A DNA stretch of 7,275 nucleotides from an uncultured Bacteroidota bacterium (lineage in GTDB: Bacteria; Bacteroidota; Rhodothermia; Rhodothermales; UBA10348), in NCBI GenBank assembly GCA_937893205.1, contig CALBJU010000152.1, positions 1 to 7,275 of the forward strand, read 5' to 3'. Position 1 is the stretch's first letter; each line of letters starts with the position of its first letter. Under the pieces are notes generated by a model. The model searched no databases and was not told where the DNA came from. It saw only the letters and a list, made by a program, of their open reading frames with translations. The translations under genes were made by a program, and so were the position numbers. Shown here one piece after another: positions 1 to 6,823 of the stretch.

Positions 1-326
1 AACTGAAGCGCCTCGCGAGACGGGTGCCGCTGGGGATCGGGCGAATGGGCGGCTTGGGGACCAACGGTTCAGGAGATATTTTTATCTCGTTCTCCACAGC
101 CAATGAAGGCGCGGACGAAGGAAGGAATGTATCAGAGGTTGAGATGCTTCCCAATGCCAGCATGAACGCGCTGATTGAGGCCACCGTGCAGGCCGTAGAA
201 GAAGCCATTGTCAACGCCCTCGTCGCGGGTGAAACAATGACCGGGATCGATGGCCACACGGTTTACGGCATTCCGCACGACCGTCTTAGAGACGTGCTGA
301 GGAAATACAACCGACTGGTAGAATAG
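1..326 (+). CDS. P1-family (S58, DmpA-type) aminopeptidase, C-terminal fragment
   Basis: This is the last roughly 107 residues of a gene that begins before the window; the first complete codon is at 3. The family comprises self-cleaving N-terminal-nucleophile hydrolases that remove N-terminal L-amino acids, D-amino acids or beta-amino acids from small peptides and amides. The recognisable part runs from LKRLARRVPLGIGR through GTNGSGDIFISFSTAN, then a helix with EATVQAVEEAIVNALVAGETM and the closing GIDGHTVYGIP segment. This order matches the C-terminal (beta-chain) half of DmpA/BapA-type enzymes. The Gly-Ser autoprocessing site and catalytic serine should lie upstream and cannot be checked. 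The stop at 324-326 is 6 nt before the permease start, so the two are probably cotranscribed. A GTG at 24 could open a 100-codon frame, but family resemblance continues upstream of it, so I treat this as a truncated gene. The family call is confident; the substrate is unknown. Confidence 0.87.
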   Translation, partial: LKRLARRVPLGIGRMGGLGTNGSGDIFISFSTANEGADEGRNVSEVEMLPNASMNALIEATVQAVEEAIVNALVAGETMTGIDGHTVYGIPHDRLRDVLRKYNRLVE

Positions 327-332
327 CTGGCT

Positions 333-1649
333 ATGAACTCAGAACGTCGATCAGAATCGCTCATTACTGACGAAGGATTAGTTCGCGTGATGGGCACGCG
401 AGAACTCAGCCTCAGTATTGTAAATATGATTGTCGGTGCGGGCATCTTTGTCCTGCCCGGCCTGATTGCGGCCTTGCTCGGGCCAGCTGCGATCATTGCG
501 TATCTCGTCTGTTCGGTTGTGATTGCCCTCGTTTTTCTCTGTTTTGCGGAGGCCGGAAGCCGAGTAACACGCACCGGCGGGGTTTACGCATACGTTGAAG
601 ATGCTTTTGGTCCTTTCGCAGGATTTTTGGCATCTATCCTCTTATGGTTCGGATGGGGGATCTTGTCCAACGCAGCTGTAGCCATTGCGCTGACCGAGTT
701 GCTGGCTATTGCGTTCCCATTCTTCGATGCGACGCTGCCGAAAATTCTCTTTCTGGTGATTCTCTTCAGTGGACTTGCGCTCGTCAACATCAGGGGAGTA
801 CGGTCGGGCGTACGAATTGCGGTGTTCAACACCTACGCGAAGCTAATTCCTTTGATTGGATTGGTGGTTCTGGGTGCCTTTTCCATGCAGTGGGAAAATG
901 TCGCGATCACAGAAATGCCATCACTGTCAGCCATTGGCGCCGGGACACTCATGCTTGTCTTCGCCTTTGGCGGAGCCGAGGTGGCACTGAACGCCAGCGG
1001 CGAGATTAAGAATCCATCCCGCACCGTACCCCTTGGACTGTTCTACGGTATTGGTATCGTCTTCATTCTCTATGTCGCCATTCAGACTGTGGCACAAGGA
1101 GTACTTGGCCCCGACCTGGCGCTGAATCTCGAGGCTCCTCTGGTAGCCACCGCAGAGCGGGCATTCGGTCCCTGGGGAAGAACAATTTTGTTGATCGGCG
1201 CAGGTATATCCATTTTCGGCGTTACCAGCGGCCACGTTCTGAATCATCCGAGAGCCGTATTTGCCGCGGCCAGAGACGGTCTCCTGCCTGAAAAGCTTGC
1301 CCTGGTGCACCCCCGCTTCAAAACACCCTACATTTCTATCATCTTTTGCGCAATTCTTGCGTGCTTGATCGCAATGACGGGCGCCTTCAAAATGCTGGCC
1401 GTAGTGTCGAGTGGCTCGCTACTGCTGCTCTACTTGGGTTGCAGCCTGGCCGTCCTGAAGCTGCGAAAAATGGATACGAAACCGGGTACCCCCGTCTTTG
1501 TCTTGCCAGGGGGTCCGTTGATACCGGTTGCCAGTTCTCTCGTCATTGTGTGGCTTCTTTCGAACATGACGCAGGCCGAAGCTTTGGGACTCGGCGCGCT
1601 GATGGTCGTTTCGGCTGTCGCTTATTTTGTGTTTTGCCATCGGAGGTAG
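333..1649 (+). CDS. APC-superfamily amino-acid permease
   Basis: This is a complete 438-residue inner-membrane protein of the usual length for APC-superfamily amino-acid transporters, with about 12 hydrophobic segments. TM1 carries the diagnostic GAGIFVLPG (residues 35-43), the unwound substrate-binding turn of this fold. TM2-3 carry the AEAGSRVTRTGGVYAYV region (72-88). FGGAEVALN followed by GEIKNPSRTVP (212-233) is the conserved TM6 and the loop after it. RAVFAAARDGLLP (307-319) is the conserved cytoplasmic loop after TM8. Transport is probably driven by protons, sodium or exchange; the substrate cannot be read from sequence. The ATG at 333 lies 6 nt after the peptidase stop, without a clear Shine-Dalgarno sequence. 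An alternative ATG at 390 would still leave TM1 intact, but the close coupling favours 333. With the peptidase upstream, the likely role is uptake or exchange of amino acids released from peptides (inference). Confidence 0.93.
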   Translation: MNSERRSESLITDEGLVRVMGTRELSLSIVNMIVGAGIFVLPGLIAALLGPAAIIAYLVCSVVIALVFLCFAEAGSRVTRTGGVYAYVEDAFGPFAGFLASILLWFGWGILSNAAVAIALTELLAIAFPFFDATLPKILFLVILFSGLALVNIRGVRSGVRIAVFNTYAKLIPLIGLVVLGAFSMQWENVAITEMPSLSAIGAGTLMLVFAFGGAEVALNASGEIKNPSRTVPLGLFYGIGIVFILYVAIQTVAQGVLGPDLALNLEAPLVATAERAFGPWGRTILLIGAGISIFGVTSGHVLNHPRAVFAAARDGLLPEKLALVHPRFKTPYISIIFCAILACLIAMTGAFKMLAVVSSGSLLLLYLGCSLAVLKLRKMDTKPGTPVFVLPGGPLIPVASSLVIVWLLSNMTQAEALGLGALMVVSAVAYFVFCHRR

Positions 1650-1722
1650 CGCAATGGCCCCGTAGGTTGGCGCCGCACTAGGCGAATTGATCCGACCGGT
1701 TGGTTGAATTCCACGCCCGGAC
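1650..1722. other. Convergent intergenic gap, no clear terminator
   Basis: This 73-bp gap separates the permease stop from the stop of the propeller gene on the other strand. The only local stem I find is CGCC/GGCG at 1671-1684 with a 6-nt loop. It is short and has no T-run on either side, so it does not qualify as an intrinsic terminator. Nothing else is recognisable here. Confidence 0.4.
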
Positions 1723-4523
1723 TTACCGCAAAAGCGTGAATCTTTTTGTAGTCATATAATCTCCGCCCGAATTTACTTCTGAGACTGCATGGAGCCGGTA
1801 GAGGTAGACGCCGCTGGCAAGACCCTGGGCGTTAAAGGTCACCTCATGGGTACCCGCTGACCGGGACTGCTGCTCGATTACGTTGCGCACGAGTCTTCCC
1901 GTCATGTCGAACACAGAAATGGAAACGCTGCTGGTAGTCGGAAGCGAATACGTGATCGTGGTCGAGGGATTGAACGGATTGGGGTAATTCTGCTCGAGCC
2001 TGAAGTCTGTTGGAAGAAGCGCGACCTCATCTTCGATATCGGTCGCACCCGAAGGCTGCCCGATGAAAATGCCCCGACCGTGTGTACCCGCAGCAACGCT
2101 TCCATCGGATGTTCTGCTCAGAACGTGAACAACAACAGCGTTTCCGAGCGTCGAGGCGCCTTCAGGAGACCATGCTGTTGATCCGCCACTGAGGGTTTCT
2201 GTCTGGTACAGTCCAGTACTGGTACCCACGATATATGTGGTGATGCCGTCGAACGGAAGAATCGTAGCCGAGCGTACCGACGGACCAGGATTATTGTCAT
2301 CCCCTTCGAGATCTCCTTCAACGCCTGTCCAGGTCACACCGGCATCTACGGAGTGATAGATACCCATAATGCCGAAATTGGACAGCACGACAAGGATTTC
2401 ATCTCCATTTTCTGGATTGATTGCGATATGATTGATAAAGGCAGATTCAGGGACACCAGGAAGGGTTAGTTCGACATATCCTCCGGTTGCGGAATTAGAA
2501 TTATCCATCCGCATGACCTTGGGGGTGCCACCAAACGTGGAGAGACCGACGTACAGTCTGTGTGTCGGGGAAGCCGTAGATACCGAAAGAGCGGTGATCT
2601 CATATCCCAATACACCGAACGGATCCAGTTTTAGCCAGTTTGGCTCAACATCTCCTATCACATCCATCGCGTCGTTGCGAAAAAGTTCGTCTCCTCCCGG
2701 ATAGAACAGATACCCTTCATCGCTTGGATCTACGGCGAAGGGATTGATGAATCTCTGGTTTTGAGCATCAGCGGGAGTTACAACTGACGCGTTTTCTTCC
2801 GTCAATTGCCCTTCGGAATCAATGAAGTAGCGAATCAAATTGCCGCCTTGGCTCGACACAAACAGGTTATTCACTCCGAGGTACGAATACGCACCATCTC
2901 CGCCGGTCACATCCTGTGCCAAGCCTGCATCGCCTCCATCGAATTCAAAGAACGGGGAACCATTATCCTGAGCGCCACCACCCGTAATGTTTCGGGAAGC
3001 ATCGGCCGAAAGTGCGATGTGGTAAAACTGAGTGACATTGTAGCCGCGGTTCATATCAACCCAGGGTTGATTGCTGGCCGTGATCAAGGTGACGTCATCG
3101 AGGCGCGTGAGTCCACCGTCATTTCCCGTCCAAAGAACATTTGGATTTGTTGGGTCAAATGCAAAGCTGTGTTGATCGGGGGCGTGATTAGGATAATCCC
3201 CGAAACTATCAGAATTAAGAGCGTCGTAGCCCCCAATCCAGTGGCGCGGGGGATCGGTAGCGGGTGTGGCAAATCCGTCAAACGAACGATATAGATTGGT
3301 CCCGCCGATGATTACGAAGTTCTCGTCATCCGGCTTCACACCGAGGAGCATGTTGTAGGATCCCTGCGTGTCCAGATGGCCGGTTTGACCAGTGGGTGGA
3401 GGCAGATTCGCCGATCGATCTTCTGATAATTGTGTAGAAATCGTCAGCTTGTGAAACCGAGAGTCTTCTGTGCTTCCAGACCCGTTACCTGTGAAAGTCA
3501 GGATATATGCGACGTCGGAATTGGAGGGTGCAAAAGCAACCACGCTACGCAAGTGCTCCGTCGGGAAGGATGCATCCGTAACGTCTACCCAGTTCAAGCC
3601 ATCATCGGTAGAGACGTAAACTCCCGGACCATCGTCTGGCGTTCCGCCAAGGGATGTTGCAGAGAGCGTCGCCAGAAGGGTTCCATTCGATGCGACGGCA
3701 ATATCTGACCACTGGTGGGCATTCACCGCACCCAAAATCACAGAAAAACTTGAGCCTCCATCTGTGGAGCGCAATATCCCGTCACCATTCACGGCCACAT
3801 AGACGGTTCCAGTGACTGGATGGACAATGACCCGGGAAGCAAAATCGAATGCCGAATCGAAAGCGGTTATGTCACCCGCGTCCTGTATTCGAAACCACGT
3901 GTCACCATTGTCGATGGACTTGTACATTCCAGATCCGAAATAGGAAGCACCTGTTCCGGTTGTCGAATTTCCCACATACTCACCGGAGACGTAGTACCAG
4001 GTGTTCGTCTGTCCAGAGCGCGTGTCCTGCGCCAACGACGTCACTCTCAAGTGCTGTGTCTGGTCGCTCCTGATCGTCCAAGTTTGGCCCGAATCCGTAG
4101 ATTTCCATATTCCACCCGAAACCGCACCAGCGATGAGGGTGCCACTGTCTGTCACATCAATGGCGAGAGTGCGTGTTCGTCCTCCAATATTTGTCGGACC
4201 GACCTCTGTCCAATCAAAAGGGATGCGGGATCCTGATTTTGGGAGCAAACTCGCACGACTGGCGTGGTCAGAGGCAAAATCGATCTCTCGCTCGCGAATA
4301 TTTTTGGGAATCCTGTTGGTGGAAGGGAAGGATCGAGAAGCATCTGAAAGAAGTACTCTTCGCGCCCTTTGATGCGCGCTTCCTTCGAAAGGCGAGCCGT
4401 TTCGAGAGGAGTAAACGTCGCAATGTCAGCTGAGCTGTTACTCTCCGGAGACAGACTGAGCCACGCGCCCACTAGAACACCGGCAGACAGCAGTGCAATG
4501 GCAACTTTGATTTTCATGCTCAT
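1723..4523 (-). CDS. Exported Asp-box beta-propeller with T9SS sorting domain, frameshifted
   Basis: This is one gene split over two frames. The 5' frame (4523 down to about 4326) encodes an N-terminal export signal, MKIKVAIALLSAGVLVGAW, and GREEYFFQMLLDPS. The 3' frame, from about 4320 to the stop at 1725-1723, encodes the rest. Joining them by removing one copy of a 5-bp tandem duplication gives 931 residues; numbering below uses that product. Asp-box motifs (SxDxGxTW type) lie at about 140-147, 201-208, 251-258, 303-310 and 723-730. GGGAQDNG is at about 513-520. A T9SS type A sorting domain fills 835-931, with NYPNPFNPSTTI, SVFDMTGRLV and GLASGVYLYRL. The family is sortilin/Vps10-like or BNR-like, exported through the inner membrane by Sec and then by T9SS to the surface or medium. 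Ligand or enzymatic role is unknown. The 3' frame has no credible start of its own: only a TTG at 4248, after the joined segment has begun. The start could also be the second Met at 4517. Confidence 0.85.
4302..4308 (-). other. Possible -1 slippery heptamer C CCA AAA
   Basis: In the upstream (signal-peptide) frame the codons at 4310-4302 are TTC CCA AAA, which contain C CCA AAA in the X XXY YYZ phase. A -1 slip here would move ribosomes exactly into the propeller frame, giving PKNIRERE. Both frames are open across this site. I see no strong hairpin just downstream that would stimulate slippage, so this may be chance. Confidence 0.25.
4321..4330 (-). repeat. 5-bp tandem duplication (GGAAG x2) at the frame break
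   Basis: The plus strand reads GGAAGGGAAG here, two exact copies of GGAAG, or CTTCC CTTCC on the coding strand. They fall directly after the codons for DPS (residues 64-66 of the propeller protein). Removing one copy joins DPS to TNRIPKNIRERE in the long frame and makes a single 931-codon reading frame. A one-base deletion here would also restore the frame, so the duplication is the simplest explanation but not the only one. It could be a real mutation, a slippage variant within the population, or an assembly error. Confidence 0.75.
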
Positions 4524-4595
4524 GACGTGTTTAAGAATCTGAGGGGGTAAGAACTACGGCGGTCCAGGCAGGCGTGGTGGCGCCTTCGCGAAGCG

Positions 4596-4982
4596 TTAGG
4601 TGCGTAGTGTAGCGGATACATTGCCACCATCTAGGCCTATGCTTGCCGCAGAATCCAGACTTTGCGGCACCAAAACGATGAGCTCCCGTCCTACGATCAA
4701 TGAGGGTGTTGCCGAGCCGGACGAAATCAGCTCTGTGATGGAAAACGTACACACAAACGCGTTTTCGCTCTCGGTATATGCCGAAACTATCGCGTTCACA
4801 GTCGCAGTGCCGGGTGCAGGGGCTGGATCAGGAACGGGTATTGTAACTTCACTCTCTGCTGGTTCGGACTCCCCGGGCGGATCAGTATTTTTTGGTGAGC
4901 ATCCGAATACGCAAACGGCAATAAGCAGCGGCAGATAGGATGAGCCTGGGAAGCCGCGACGGGAGTATTTCTTCATGATCAT
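4596..4982 (-). CDS. Small predicted lipoprotein of unknown function, 3' end probably frameshifted
   Basis: I do not recognise the family. The 128-residue product has an N-terminal signal with KKYSRR, a hydrophobic stretch (about 17-27) and a lipobox-like VFGC (25-28), predicting lipid attachment at Cys28. An acidic, Pro-rich linker follows (30-58, with PVPDPAPAPG). The rest (59-128) is a small beta-rich domain with TATVNAIVSAYTE and SATPSLIVGRELIVLVP, reminiscent of a small beta-barrel fold. The start may be Met1 (4982) or, more typically, Met3 (4976). The stop is at 4598-4596. Another frame continues with TLREGATTPAWTAVVL to a stop at 4533-4531, only 7 nt before the propeller start. This looks like the natural C-terminus displaced by a small indel near 4592-4607. 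The gene heads the minus-strand pair with the T9SS propeller and diverges from the sulfatase. Confidence 0.7.
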   Translation of the reverse strand: MIMKKYSRRGFPGSSYLPLLIAVCVFGCSPKNTDPPGESEPAESEVTIPVPDPAPAPGTATVNAIVSAYTESENAFVCTFSITELISSGSATPSLIVGRELIVLVPQSLDSAASIGLDGGNVSATLRT

Positions 4983-5101
4983 CTTCTTACTAATGGGGCC
5001 TTCTGGATAACAACTTCACTGCGCCAAAAAGTATTCCTGGTGCCGGAATTCAGGGGGCGCTCTAGCCGTCATATAGCACATGAACGCCCGCCGATATTAC
5101 T
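4983..5101. promoter_or_regulatory. Divergent promoter region between lipoprotein and sulfatase genes
   Basis: This 119-bp gap must hold the start signals of the leftward lipoprotein-propeller pair and, if the sulfatase is not read from elsewhere, of the rightward sulfatase. On the minus strand, TACTTTTTG (around 5023-5031) is one inserted T away from the Bacteroidota -7 consensus TAnnTTTG. I find no TTG at the proper -33 distance, so the match is weak. No ribosome binding site stands out on either side, as expected for this group. The regulatory call rests on gene orientation, not on a clear motif. Confidence 0.35.
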
Positions 5102-6691
5102 ATGGGAACCGACGAGGATAAAACCACAAGTCCAATGATGCAATTCAGGTCTTCAATTTCAATCTGCTACTCGGCATCGACCCTGTTTTTCGCAATGTGT
5201 ATTGCGCTGACCTTCACATCCTGTGCGCCCCCGGTTCGGCCGCCGAACATCATCTACATCCTGGCCGATGACCTGGGCTCGGGTGATCTGAGTTTCGGAA
5301 ATCCCAGTGCCAGCGTGCAGACGCCAAACATCGACAGGCTGGCAGAAGAGGGTATGCGTTTTACGGATGCGCATTCTCCGTCCGCCGTCTGTACACCTAC
5401 CCGCTATGGAATTTTGACGGGTCGGTACGCGTGGAGATCGCGGCTGAAGTCTGGCGTGTTGGTGGGTGTCGATTCGGTACTGATCGAGCCCGATCGTAAG
5501 ACAGTGGGTCATCTTCTACAGGAAAATGGCTATCACACCGCCGTGATTGGAAAGTGGCACCTGGGTCTGGATTGGTCAAAAAAAGCACCTTCTAAAGCAC
5601 TTTTCGAGGGAGGCAACAAGTGGGCGACCACCAGAACCAACATCGATTACTCGCGCAGTGTCACGAAGGGAGCTCGCGAAGCTGGATTCGATTACTCGTT
5701 CGTCATCCCTTCCTCGCTAGATATCATGCCCTACTACTATCTCGAGAACAACGAGCCAGTAGATGGAGGAGATGGATTTACGGAAGGAAAGCAACAGTCA
5801 GACCATGGGAGAGGAATTTTCTGGCGAGCGGGGGAGATGTCGCCGAGCTTTGTTCACGAGGATGTGCTGGCCACGTTCACTGAGAAGGCCGTCAGTTATA
5901 TCACCTCTCGGTCCGAGAGCAGGCAGCCCTTCTTTTTATACCTCCCGTTGAGCGCACCACACACTCCATGGCTGCCGACGGACTCCCTGAACGGTAGCTC
6001 AAATGCTGGTACGTACGGTGACTTCGTACAGCTGGTTGACCGATCAGTTGGTCAGATACTGGCCATAGTAGATGAGTTGGAAATGGCCGACAACACCATT
6101 GTGATCATGACGAGCGACAATGGTGCTGACTGGAATGAGCAAGACAAAGAAAACTTCGATCACCTCGCCAACGGCGAACTCCGCGGACGCAAAGCAGACA
6201 TCTGGGAGGCGGGCCACAGAATTCCGTTTGTTGCGCGCTGGCCGGGAAAAATTCCATTCGGTAGCCGGAGTGATGCACTGGTATCTCTAACGGATTTGAT
6301 GGCAACACTGGCGAATCTGTTGAACGCGGATCTCGATGAAAACATGGGAGAGGACAGCATGGATATGCTTCCGATCTTACTGGGTGAACCCACCGCTTCG
6401 TCGGATAGAAAGGCGATCGTTCACCACTCTCTTGGCGGGATGTTTGCCATAAGAAGAGGAGACTGGAAACTGATTCTCGGGAGAGGATCGGGGGGATTTA
6501 CAGCTCCGAGGCGCTATTCGCCTGAACCAGGAGAACCAACGGGACAGCTCTACGACCTTGTCAGCGATCCTTCCGAGACAACAAATCTGTATCTGGAACG
6601 GGGAGACCTGGTTGCAGAGCTGACTGAACTACTGGATGAGTACGTGATAAGTGGCCGAAGCAATCGCACGGAGACCGCGGCGCAGAACTAA
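5102..6691 (+). CDS. Formylglycine-dependent sulfatase, predicted lipoprotein
   Basis: This is a complete 529-residue sulfatase of the alkaline-phosphatase superfamily (type I, arylsulfatase A-like), which hydrolyses sulfate esters. Visible active-site elements in order: NIIYILADDLG (metal-binding Asp56-Asp57), CTPTR (97-101, the CxPxR signature whose Cys becomes formylglycine), GKWHLG (150-155), SAPHTPW with His287, TSDNG with Asp339-Asn340, and LRGRKADIWEAGHRIPF (360-376). The C-terminal QLYDLVSDPSETTNL segment is also typical. The N-terminus has a hydrophobic stretch ending in FTSC (38-41), a lipobox-like site predicting a lipid-anchored enzyme. The ATG pair at 5135/5138 gives a more usual signal length than 5102 and may be the true start. 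No formylglycine-generating enzyme is encoded here, so maturation must come from elsewhere. The natural substrate, probably a sulfated polysaccharide or small aryl/alkyl sulfate, is not deducible. Confidence 0.96.
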   Translation: MGTDEDKTTSPMMQFRSSISICYSASTLFFAMCIALTFTSCAPPVRPPNIIYILADDLGSGDLSFGNPSASVQTPNIDRLAEEGMRFTDAHSPSAVCTPTRYGILTGRYAWRSRLKSGVLVGVDSVLIEPDRKTVGHLLQENGYHTAVIGKWHLGLDWSKKAPSKALFEGGNKWATTRTNIDYSRSVTKGAREAGFDYSFVIPSSLDIMPYYYLENNEPVDGGDGFTEGKQQSDHGRGIFWRAGEMSPSFVHEDVLATFTEKAVSYITSRSESRQPFFLYLPLSAPHTPWLPTDSLNGSSNAGTYGDFVQLVDRSVGQILAIVDELEMADNTIVIMTSDNGADWNEQDKENFDHLANGELRGRKADIWEAGHRIPFVARWPGKIPFGSRSDALVSLTDLMATLANLLNADLDENMGEDSMDMLPILLGEPTASSDRKAIVHHSLGGMFAIRRGDWKLILGRGSGGFTAPRRYSPEPGEPTGQLYDLVSDPSETTNLYLERGDLVAELTELLDEYVISGRSNRTETAAQN

Positions 6692-6823
6692 CGCAATTCA
6701 TCGTCACTATTGGACATGCACTATCGGACATGAACGGGCCGGGCGAGGTCTCATTTTCATGATCTCCAGTCCGTAGATTTTACATCTTCCTCCCACCACT
6801 CGCGATCACTGCAACGCTTTTCC
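6692..6823. other. Intergenic region between sulfatase and VCBS gene
   Basis: This 132-bp gap has no credible small gene. Near its start lies a 14-bp tandem repeat, listed separately. Further on, TAGATTTT at 6774-6781 matches the TAnnTTTG type of -7 element except at the last base, about 43 nt ahead of the next start. No matching TTG is seen at the -33 distance. No terminator hairpin with a T-run is evident, so readthrough from the sulfatase into the next gene remains possible. Confidence 0.35.
6705..6732 (+). repeat. 14-bp tandem direct repeat, one mismatch
   Basis: CACTATTGGACATG (6705-6718) is followed immediately by CACTATCGGACATG (6719-6732), two copies differing at the seventh base. 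It starts 14 nt after the sulfatase stop. It may be a slippage duplication or a paired protein-binding site; nothing in the sequence decides between these. Confidence 0.8.

Noticed and set aside
24..326. An independent 100-codon gene from the GTG at 24
   Set aside because: Peptidase similarity extends in frame to the window edge, so the GTG is an internal Val codon.
927..1310. Minus-strand open frame of 127 codons inside the permease gene
   Set aside because: The plus-strand frame there carries conserved APC motifs; the antisense translation resembles nothing.
1671..1684. CGCC/GGCG hairpin as terminator between convergent genes
   Set aside because: The stem is only 4 bp and there is no T-run on either strand.
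2806..3294. Plus-strand open frame of 162 codons inside the propeller gene
   Set aside because: It lies antisense to a strongly recognisable coding frame, and its translation shows no domain, signal or family pattern.
3820..4236. Plus-strand open frame of 138 codons antisense to the propeller gene
   Set aside because: It is opposite the Asp-box coding region and has a composition typical of antisense reading; no independent support.
1723..4248. Reading the propeller gene as complete from a TTG at 4248
   Set aside because: The start would lie after the conserved TNRIPKNIRERE segment in the same frame and would leave an exported T9SS protein without a signal peptide, which is encoded just upstream in the other frame.
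5005..5019. GGATAACAACTTCAC, 14 of 15 bases like the right part of the E. coli lac operator
   Set aside because: Only one half of the operator is present, without the matching left half, no LacI-type gene is nearby, and flanks are not vector-like. Probably coincidence.
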